Below, in pieces: positions 1-12,000 of a DNA stretch of 64,000 nucleotides (within the stretch, counting starts at the first letter, position 1; the number at the start of each line of letters is the position of its first letter). The position numbers and the translations under genes are program-made. The notes beneath the pieces are model-generated. The model did not search any database. It was not told the DNA's origin and saw only the letters and a list, made by a program, of their open reading frames with translations. Origin of the DNA: Hydractinia symbiolongicarpus (taxonomy: Eukaryota > Cnidaria > Hydrozoa > Anthoathecata > Hydractiniidae); assembly GCF_029227915.1 (NCBI RefSeq), contig NC_079885.1, positions 10,653,001 through 10,717,000 on the forward strand, in the 5' to 3' direction.

Positions 1-38
1 AAACAACTGGTTTCATTAATTCTATACACAACTTATAC

Positions 39-3000
39 CTTTTGACATGCACAAATCTTTGCAAGACTGACCAGGCATTGCTATAAATGTTTGTAGATGA
101 TCGATTGGTGGCCATCTCGGAGCAAATGGATTGCAATAATCCTACGGGAAAGGAATTGACTAAGAGTGAACAATAACAAAACCAACAACAATAACAAAAA
201 CGACAACAAGTACCTGGTCAATAGCAAGAATAACAACAATAACGACAATAAAAACAATATCACGACCACAAAACTACCACAACAAAATCAAAAAGTACTA
301 CAACAACAAGACGACATCAACAACGACTATTACGACGAATACAAACAGCAACAACTACGAGAAAGACGCAAATACAACGGCAACAGCTACAGCAAGAATG
401 ACGAAGACGACAGCAACTATCACGACAACAACTAATACGATGGCGACAACAACAACTATCACAACAACAACAACAACTACGACGACAACTAATACGATGG
501 CGACAACAACTATCACGACAACAACTAATACGATGGCGACAACAACAACAACTACGACGACAACAACAACTACCACGACAAAAGCTAATACTATGGCGAC
601 AACAACAACAACTACGACGACAACTACGACATCAACAACTACCACGACAACAACTAATACTATGGCGACAACAACTATCACGACAAATACGACGAAGACG
701 ACGACAACAACAACGATTGTCACAACTAATACGACGTCAACAACAACGACAACAACAACAACACAACACCAAAACATCTTACCATATGTTCAGTAAAAAT
801 GTGTATCCTCTCTAACATTCCTTCATTTGTGAATTCTTTTGGTATCTTCGGTGGTAAGGGCTAAAATATTTGATAGAAAGTGTGAAGAAAGTTCATCGCA
901 TAACGAAAACTGTTATTTCCATGAATGCAAAATACAATTGGGTATATTGTGTTACAAAAAACACATACCTTCATATCTTTAATTTTCTGCAAAGTCGATC
1001 TAAGTAAAGTTACGTTTTTTATATCTATCGTGTAACAGTACGGTTCGCCAACGAATTCTTCCATATATGGACTTTGTGACGTCAACTGAAATTAATGTAA
1101 ATTACTAGCTGTTTCCCGTGGAAGAATCCACTGTATTCCATTTAATTTATGTAGCAGATATATGTCCATCAAAAAACAAACAATACAGCAGTGCGCATCT
1201 TACATCTGCATTATTATATAAATGACAAAAAAAATTAAAGGTTTTCAACAACTGCAGTATTTATGTGACATTTAAAATCTAAATCTACTAAAATTACTTG
1301 CTCTGACCATCTGACAAATGCGAAAATTATTCGGAAAGAAGTTTCCAAAAGCATTTCAACATACATCTCACCCATAAAATTTAAATCACTCAAAACGCCA
1401 CATATATACAAAAAAGCTGATCAATGTCAAACACAAATCTCTCTCATTGTATATGTTAAAATCAGTTAGTTTATTGCAAACCCTGCCAAAGGTTGACACA
1501 CAATGTGAAAAATAAACAATAAATTGTGCCTCTGGCAGAATTTTTTATCTAAGGTGTAAAAAAAGGGATTTGCAAGGACAAATTATAATGCAATGGTGTT
1601 TAAATCTAAAATTAATAAAGTCCTTTTAGCAATTTGCATGCTGTTTTACCATCAATAAAGTAAACAAAATTTCAAATCTCACATAGTATTCTGTCACAAA
1701 TTTTCATAAAATATATATATAAGTCATAATGAGTCATGTTAAACAACAGCAATCAATCTGTATATAAGTTCATTTTATGTCAATTTTTGCACCAATTTTG
1801 CAACAAAAAATACAAATTCTAAATAATACTAAAATCTCTTATTTTGGTCCTTCACATACCGACGATCTCCCACAAAAGTTTAATCAAAATGTAAAAAATG
1901 AGAGGTAACGACAAAATCAAAGTTTGCAAAATTTAACTATTTCAGTACATATATCTACTGCATATGCCCTCTAAAACAATATTTTAATTCAAAATGCCAA
2001 AGAAAAACAGTTTGCAACAAAAATCAGTTATTTCGATAATATTGCATACACTCTTTCCTCACAAAAGCTTCACAAACTGTAAAAAAAAGAATGGTTGTAG
2101 GGAGTGCTTCTGATTCAACAAAAAAAGTTTTTTTGACATATTGCATCTAGCCCTTACCCATTAAATCTTACACAAAATTTCCAAAACTATATACGATTTA
2201 GAACACATCAAATTTAAATCGAGAAGGATCAGTCATTTCGATATATTGCACGGAGTCCTCCCCAGTAAGAATTTATACAAAATATAGAAAAACAAAGCTT
2301 GCAAGATGTAAAATTGAATTCTTCTTCTGTGTATATATATATGGTCCTTCCTCGCAAAATTAACATAAAATATCAAAAAGGTTCAGATATAACATCTAAC
2401 ACAACAAAAATCAGTTCTATCAGTATATGTCATGCCATTGTCTTCCACCAAATGTTCCCCTTAAAGTTTCACAGACACAGCCTGTAAATTAAAAACAACT
2501 AAGATCGGGTATTTTGGTCTATTTCATACCATTCTGTTCCAAATAGGAAAAGAACTTCGCAAACCAAAAAAAACCAGGAAAATGTTTAAAATTTTCAGGG
2601 TTAATAACGTTTGATGTGTTTTGTGGGAATATATATACTGGAAATCTTTAGTTTAAAGCTAGCATTAGCTAGCTACAGCAGCTAATAGCTAGTCACTTAA
2701 ATATAAATTGGAGACTTAGCTAGGTATAAAGAACATGGCTACATATATATACCTTTTAAATATACGAACAAAAAAATTGTATTGATATTTTGAAGGCCAG
2801 CAAGCTAGGAGTATTTCATATGCAGGTAGATAATAAAGAAAATAAATCTTGTTTGTTTAGGCCTCTTTTACATGACAAAAAGCGTGCCATATCAAACAGA
2901 TCAAGTTCTCGCAAGATATTGCCAGGACGGGACAGAGTGAAATTGATATTGTGGTAAAATAAAGGAAAATGAGCATTCGGCAAAAAAATTGAGGTGGTCC

Positions 3001-6000
3001 CGTGTTTGTTGTTTTTCTGTCCCATTTTCTTAACCAATACTATCATCATGGGCGAAAAGCAGGTGTGTTCGGATGTAGAAAAAGATGAAGTGATACTTGG
3101 AGATTTCCGTTAGATTCGTATTTCATTAATTCAGATATAAATTCAAAATATTTAAAGAATAAGAAAAACCCAATAAACACACAAAATAATAAGCAACAAA
3201 ACTTACCTCTCGAAATGTTGGTTTTCCTCCAAAGAAAGCATTATTTAATTTGTTCTGCGGTTTTGCAAACTACACAAACAGAAAACGCATGTTAAATCAA
3301 TCAAATACGATAAATATCGGGAAAAAATCATGTACAAAGAAAGAAGCAAATAAAAAATACAAAAGAAAACAAAGTAAAAACAAAGTAATTCCATTACCAC
3401 ATCGGGAAAAAACGGGCGTGAAAAAGAAAGACGGATAAAAACAAACAAAATCTGAATTGATAGCAAGTTGTAAATAAACCATTCACACTTACTTTGGGCT
3501 GCAAAAAAATAGCACCGCCAGCCATAGCTTCCATGGGACCAGGTCCCTCGAAAGGAAACCCAACACCTACAAATAACTGATAAAACGCTCTGTTAATTAT
3601 GAAACTGACCTCTTCTAACCGACTTGTGATCACCTGGACTTTTTAGTACCAAAAAATGCTGACTAAAATGTTCCACTGGCTGCAGGAGTCTTTACTATTT
3701 CGTCGATGTACCCACACAACTGAGCAGGTCACAGACAGTAAAAGCAACGAATAATTATAATAATTGTATTTACCTTGGATTGTCTTAGTAATTCTTGCAC
3801 TTTTGAATTAGAAACTGGTCCATGATTGGTTATGAATGAGGGTAATTCATCCTACAAAAACGAAATTTTGGCGTTGTGAAAAGATAACTTTGTAAAACAA
3901 CAATCATCTTTTTTTGAAAACAGACTTTTTCTTCAGCATCTTTGATTTTCAAATGTCTCCGGACATGTTTTTTATAACGTAAAAAGTTATTTGTTAATTC
4001 CCCTCAGACAAAAAATAAATATTTTTTTCCTATTTTTAAAAATAAAGGGGAAGAGGCGTTACTGTAACACGGTGCATTTTACTTGTGCGATTTCGAAAAC
4101 TAACAGAAAAAAACAAGTGTAAATTATTGTTTTAAAGACGACTGTTACGCAGTCAGAAAAATCCGATTTTAAACAAGCGACACCCACACTGGGATTGTTG
4201 ACACCTACAATGAGATTGTTGACAGCCACGGTGCAGGCTAAGCGTACGAAATATTTTTCGAAATTTCGTTGTAAATGAAGGTACTTTTTTGAACGAAAAG
4301 GAATCCATAGACGAATAGCGAATTATTTTGGACACTATCCTTGAGTGCACCCAACTCTCCATCGTAAAATTGTAAAAAACAACAAATTTAAACTGTGCTA
4401 CCACCGCTTTATCGAGTTTCGTGTAAGTCACAAGTCCGAAACCAACAACTGATTTCGTAGCATTTTTAATACTGTGGAGGTTTTATCAATGTGTAGGTAT
4501 ATCTTACCTTTGACACAACTGCTGTAGCATGCAAGTTGAAATATTCGCTGATAACTTTTAAATAAGCAAGTTCTTTCTCGCCCTGAGAAAAAAATAACGG
4601 ATTATTAATTCTATAACACATCTCGATCATACATTATAGCTGTTTTTATGACGGCTTTCCTTGATGTTAAATATTTGAGCGTAAAAAAGTTAGAGAACTA
4701 ATAGAAATTTTTCCCAAAATATGCAGTTCTTAATAGTTCAAAAAATTAGAAACCAAGAAAACATAGACGGTAGAGGTTGTTTAACAGTTAAGCCTTGTTG
4801 CAACCAAGTAATTACATCTTCCGGCTGAAACCTTCAATTCTGTTGTTGCTCAAATAGATATTGTTTGAAATTTACAGGAAAGCTTTGCCTAGTTTTAAAA
4901 ATATTTGTATGTGTTTATTCTGCGGAACAAATTCAACTATCCCAAAAATAACAAAGCAGGTGGAAAAATGTAAACAGTAAAAATTAAAAAGTGACAAATT
5001 TGGAATGTCTAATTGCAACTTTCTTGTACACTTACCCTAAAATAAGATGAATGTTTAGCATATACCAACGCCATTTCTTTAGTATTGTTGATGAGGACTG
5101 ACTTAGTAACATTTGATCTCTGGTTGCTACCCACAACAAACCCAAGGAAACTATTATCATGGGTATGTGCTAAAAATAGATCACAAATTTGACTGTTATT
5201 GATTTCATAAAATGTATGGGGAATAGCAAGTCAGCACACCATTTCTTATTGCTAAAACAAAAAAGACACTTTCTACGCCAAGGACTGCTAAAGGTAAGGA
5301 AACAGACTGTGTTAAAAATGAAAAAAAAGCTGAAAGTTACAACAAAAGAACATACGATACAAAGTTAAGAACTGGGTAGTAATCATATCTAATTTCCCCC
5401 ATCCTGAAGGACCAGCTTCGATAGGATGAGGAAAATTTTTGACGTTGAATTCTGGATAAGTTCCAAATGAGTCCAGTATACGGAACATGCATCTAAACAC
5501 GAAAATTGAAAGAAAAATGAAATATAGAAGAAAGAAGACCCTGTGTTAAAGTGACTCTTCTAGAGATATTGGGGATACACGGTGTAACGACTGGTTACGA
5601 AGCTAAATAATTTTGTAACAATAGTAATAGTAAAGAGCAATATTAAATAGCAATTATATAAAAGATGAAGGCGAGGCGTATTATGATTGCAAAGATAATA
5701 TGCAAATTGTGTTTTTATCTGTTAAGTCGTCAAGTTGGTTCAAATTTCTAATTCTTGTCATGTTAATGTAACGACGAAAAGAAACTTGCAGGTAAAATAA
5801 AATTCTATGAATTTTTTTTATGATTTTCAAAAAGTTTATGAAAGTGTCTGATGTAGCATTTCATACATTTTTAAATAAAAACATAAATAGAGTTGAAGAG
5901 GAAAAATGAGGAGGTTTAAGAAGGAAGTTGATAGGATTTAGAAGAGGTTTGTTCTTTCGTTTTCTTATTCACCCACCATCCCAACATATTTGCAAACAAA

Positions 6001-9000
6001 CCTGTATTTAGCTGTGGATGCTTTACCATGTGAAAATGCAAGCATTTGAATGCTGTTTATATCCAAGTATATGATATCAACGGTATCAGTTAAATTATAA
6101 GTTGCACAATTATTCTTATCATCTCTGTCCAAAGCTCTATAACGTAAGACAATAAAAAAGTTGAAAATATTTTTCCTTGTAAATCCTATGTCAGAAGTAT
6201 TTCGCAGAACTATATATAGAAAATAATTTTTTATAAATAATTTCTGACACATGTAAGTTCTAATCAAGAAAACAAAAAATGCGCACATGGTGAATGTTGA
6301 CTGTATATTTATATTTTTTTAATGCAAACATATACATTAGAAAACCGTGACAATATTGAAGAGATTTTACAAAAATAATGTTTAAAATTCAAATAATATT
6401 CCTTTTTTATATACCTGAGCATTGAAAACATTGATGCAAGTTAATGAATGGCTGAAAACTGTCCATATTCATTAACTTATTAATCAACCTCCTGGTGCAT
6501 AGCAGAATATCTGCTAAACACTAAAAGTGTTTTGCAGACTTCCATCGTACAAAAATTGCTGTGGATTCTCTTTATCTAAAACACTCACTCAAAATTTTCT
6601 CTGTGTCTAAATCACAGCGTGGTCTGTTACTTGCGATGCTAATGTTTTCTCTTTTTTTATTGCATTTTCTTAATTTGCAAAAAAAAATTCAAATCCCTTG
6701 CTTTTGTAAGATGTTATTTTAATATTACATTCTGTAAATCGAAAAACATTTTAATAAAAGAGAGATTATATCCGTCTTACTTTTTTAACCTTGTCATAAT
6801 ACTATTTTGTTAACATTTAAAAAATACTCCCTAAACTCCCTAAATTATTACCCAACAGCCAGTAGAAAAATAAACTTGCTATTTTTTAAGGGCTTACAGT
6901 GAGTGGCTTGAGTACCACCTGGAATAGAATAAATATCCGTTGGTACTAACAAGGTGTTCAGAGTATGTATGGTAAACAGTGTCCACCCGAAGAAGGAAAA
7001 CTTCAGCGCACTCCATTGTAAAGACCCTGCATACCTTTAATACAAAAGTGAAATTTTATAGTGTTAAATACTAACATGAAGAGTAAAATTGAGAATTTAA
7101 GAGAAACATTAAAAATAAGTATAGTAGTTGGTTCTAAATTGTGGATAGTATATTATTCTTTTATTAATTTCTTATATTCTCTTTTCTAATGTTTCTCAAT
7201 TTTCCATTAAGAAAGCGTTTTTCAACTATTTTTGATGAAAATTGGCCAAAAATACATAAAATAATATAACGAACTCTAGTATACAGTACTTTAATCATGA
7301 ACTATATGCAACTATATGAAAACGAGGACAACTGGAGTGAGTGAGGCAAGTACGAATAATCAGCGAGTAAACGGAAGAAGTAACAAGAGTACTAGATAAA
7401 AGATAACCCTGGCATAATTATTATCTATCATTCACTTAAGTTTTTGTGTTATTTTAGTTAACAAGATATAGTATTAATGGGTATGTGCTTTCGTTCCAGA
7501 GTCTTTGATAAATCTGTCATTTTTACTTTATAAAATAAATGTTTACGGTGAGAGGTCACTTTCTTTGCAAATGGTGTTTGTATTTAGATCTATAACAAGG
7601 GTAACGCTGCACTAACGTTGCTGTGTGAGAAAACAACTTTAAATTAAAAGTGATTGCATGGGAATATTTTTTTGCCATTTTAGTTATTCAACAATAAAAC
7701 ACATTAAGGAAAAGTTCTCAGAAAAGAGAAATAACGTTTACAAAATAGATCTTTTAAAAATCGTGCGAGAATTAACTTTGGGAAATAATCATCTTAACGA
7801 CTTTTAACGAGAAATAACTTTCACAATAGATATAGGTAATTATTTATTATTTGCTCAAGCAGGTCTTGAAATAGCATGTAAATACCATAAAATGCCTGTA
7901 ACAATAAAAAACACGTAATTGGATCAATTCACAGCTTTTAGTAAAAAATTATTACACGAAGTCTTATCCACAAAATATCACATGAATTAAATTTCGCGAA
8001 ATAGTTAATTCAAGATATTCTGCACGTATAAACATTAACCAATAGGTCTTTTGAAAAACATTTGTGGGACTTAACTAACAAGATATTGGCATAGGTAATA
8101 ATTATACTTTTATACCAATGCAAATTACTTACGTTAAATAGTCAGGTTTAGCTGCCACTTGAAGATCATATCCCAAAATATATAATCCACATATGAGATC
8201 AGTCCATTGCACCAATTCACCAAGTGGTCCACCACGGCCTGCGTTTTTAAGAAATCCGGAATTCGCAACAGCAAACATGTACACTACAACCTGTCGTTGC
8301 ATAAAAATAGAAGTTATCTAGTTAGTTAGTTCCTATGAACACATCATTAGTTAATAAAACATGAGATTTCTGGATAAAAAAAATCCAGCAAAATGGCTAA
8401 CTCGAGTAGGAATTACAAAAAACCACATGCATGATCGAATGGATTAGAGCGATTCCACTGATAAACTACTGGCTACATGAAGTGCATAGTTTGTCATAGC
8501 TTTAAAAAAACTTATGGAACCTGCACAGAAGGAGGACAAGCACGAGTCTACTTAAAAAAAATTATTTTGAACTAAAGCATTAATTAGAAAAATGTGTGCA
8601 ATGATATCAAAACGCTCGTAAAAATGTACAATATTACCCTCAGAGAGAGTAATGTTGTACATTTAGGAGACACAACGGCTATTCATCCTATTGTACTAAG
8701 GCGCATCCCTAGAGCAGGTGGCGCATTCATGAACATTTAAAGTTCATGAAGCTGGATTGTTTCCTCTGACCCAATCATGTCAAAGAAAATGTTTCCAGAA
8801 GAGAGTATTAATTTATTTCCCTTAATTATAAATTATTCTAGAGTAGGGAATGATGTTAAACTGTTGTACTTTACAAAACAAAAGATATGTGAATAAAATA
8901 CCTTTTTTTTCCTCCATCTTGTTTTATGCTTCATAAATTGTTTGCCTGCCTCCACCCAATCTGGCCATAGCAATTTTGCACGTTGTCTCAACCAGGAGAA

Positions 9001-12000
9001 TGGGACCTCTGGAAGTAGCTTAAGCACCCCTTCCAGGTCAAATCTTGGTGTAGCCTATACATAGAGAAAACACTATAGAAGACACATAGAGAAATAAACT
9101 ATACAATGAACACTCATTTTTAAAAGAAAATTTCAGGCGTTTTCCAGGAGTTTTATTACCCTTTTACAGGAGAAATCTGGTACGACGAAAAATTATTATA
9201 AGAAAAAAGAAACATAAGGAGTTCCCACAAGTTTATGACTAAAACATAAAATTTTAAGGAATTGTTCCTATTTTGCAACTTTTTTAAGGAGTAGTGGTCA
9301 CCCTAAACTATATTAAACTAAAGACAGAATAAGCTGTTGAAAGATTACTATTTACTTACTGTAGGAATGGCTGATATGAATAGTCGGATAAAATGGTCGG
9401 AGTAAAAAGCAAAGAAATTTTAAGAAAAAGGAATGGGATTGTCCATGTTTTCCCTGAGATAAAGATAAATGATTTCACATAAAACCCTTGGATATGTGGG
9501 GTAGTAAATATTGCCACTCTGTGGTGATATATACTTTACAATTTTTTCATGAGAAATATTTAAAATGCAAAAGTAAAAGTAGGCCTAAATAAACTTCAAA
9601 TATAAGATCATTATTTATTAGTTTTTTAAGTCTTTTTCTTTCTTCTTTCTGCATATTTTACTAAGTTTTGGGACTGAGGCAGTCTAGCGTTTATCATTCT
9701 GTGTGCCTTTTATTTTCAGTGACTTAATGGAAATAATTTACAATTATAGGTTTTCATGATTTTCTGGGCTAGCCACTATAATATCTATTATTATTGCTTC
9801 ATAGTTAGTTTATTTCATTGCTAATATTTTTCTTCCATAAGCCGCTCTTTGCATAGGCCCACTGCAGGAAAAAAAATCAAGTGGCAATCAGGTCTGGTCA
9901 GAACCAGAAGAGAAATATTACACTCAGGCAATATCTACCAAAGAAGATAATGTAAGGAAAAACCACATTTCGTTGTCTCAAATGGATGCTCTTATTGTTT
10001 TTCCATACGCCCCTACACGTAAAGGCACAAAACCCTTGCATAAGCTTACCATAACAACCTTAACCTGTATAAACCCAGGGCTTATATTCAACTTTTTTAG
10101 TGTATTTTTAATAAAAGTGCTCTGACCACAAAAATAATATTCAGAGTTTGTCTAAATGCAAAGATGTTCTTTAAAAAAATTTTCTGGTCTCTCAATTACA
10201 AAAGATTAGCTCCACAAAAATCCGTTTTTTCACGCACTACATCCAGGAATACTTCCTTAGATAAAAAAAAACAAATAAAATAAGAAAGTGTTAGGAATCA
10301 TAAGTCTTTCTTAGTTTCTTAAAAAAGTGATGATAGAAAACGTATACTTAGTATTACATGAAATTAAAAAGTCAAGAAATTAATGTGAATTAAATTAATG
10401 GTCATGAAATTAACACGGTTCAATGAAATTATTTTGAAAAAGGCATTTAATTAAAACGGTTGAGCAAGGTTAATTTCAAAAATGCATTTAATCAACGTGA
10501 ATTTTATAATATGCGATATCACACGAAGCAAAAATTACAGCAACAGTCGAATCCACAGTAGTGAAGTGGTCTCTTCTATAACAAGGCGGTTTGGAAATCG
10601 AAATAAAAGTTTTTGTTGTTTGGTAAGACAATGTTAAATATTTAAAAATTCTGGAAGAAAAAGTGCTTTCAGCTAATTTTCCACTTTGCATCAGAGTATG
10701 AAGATTATACAATTTTAAATAAGATCACTGAAAAAGAGAACATCGTTGAGCTAGATGAGGAGAAACTAGCAGAAAATTTGTAAAAAAAAATTATTATTTA
10801 TATGTTTTTTAGACTTTTATATATTATAGAAAAGTCACTAAATTAACAGTATTTTAATTAACGAGTCCTGAAATTACCAGTCTTTAAATGAACACTGCAT
10901 TAAATTAATGCTCATTAAATTAACGCAAAATTTGAAAAACCGGGTTAATTTAATGACTCGTTAATTTCATGGAATAAGGTATATAGCAAGAAAAAATTAT
11001 GAATAAAAACTCTATCTTAAAGGATGAAATATAAGTTGTGAACGATAGCTGATCCTTGAAAGTTTTTCATTACACAAAACCAACAAAAATACCAACGAAA
11101 GACATGCTCGAAATGATTAATCATTTGTAATCATTCATATTTACGCTAATAAAAAACAAGCTAAAAATGCATTAATAAAAACAATGGTACATACATATGC
11201 TCTTGTGGAATGTTCATCTTTCAACTCTTCACCCATACAATATGGCTCTATCTAAAAAAAGTTATTGTAGAAAAACCTATAAATCTGTTTTACAGAAGTG
11301 TTACATATAACTTAAGAGCACATTTCTGAGATAGATCCAAATGAGATATATTTCTGAGTTAAATTTCTCAGATGTAATACAATGATTTTAAAGTCCCTAT
11401 TAATCCTGTTTTCTTAAAGGCATTGAATTTAAAAACTGAGAAATATGTGCATGTGCATCTGATGCATGGTCATAAGTGCCTATATTAATTATACATATGC
11501 ACCAGTTGGTAACATGTGGGAAAATCTATGTATTCGCCAGTTGTACACATATTCTGGGTCTCCCGCATTTTTTAGCCAAAGGGGTGAATTGACAGGTAAT
11601 AATAAATGTACTACATACAGTTTATACCTAAATTAGAAATTAAATTATACCGTTGTCAAATACTCTAGTATTGTACAATTGCTTCCATCCACACCATGTT
11701 TACGGTAGCACTTATTATCCCAATCATTCTTGAGTTCCTAAAACAAAAATATTTAGCACTATAAAAAGGTACCTTAACTTCAAGTATCACATCTTCTGTG
11801 TGCCAAGATCGATTTGCAATAGTTTTTTTCCTTAAAATTTCTATTGTGTACTGTGATGTGTTACAGTAAGCAATGGATAAGCTAGTGTTAAACGAGTGAT
11901 TTAATGATTATTAAAAAAAATATTTGTGACTTATAAGTCATTTACAAGAAGGTGTATTGAGAATTACACGCAAGTATATACATATAAAAAATATCTCATA

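Noticed and set aside
398-796. Plus-strand 132-codon Thr-rich open frame
   Set aside because: Pure product of the triplet-repeat tract; it overlaps an MGAT5-A exon on the other strand and has no domain-like composition.
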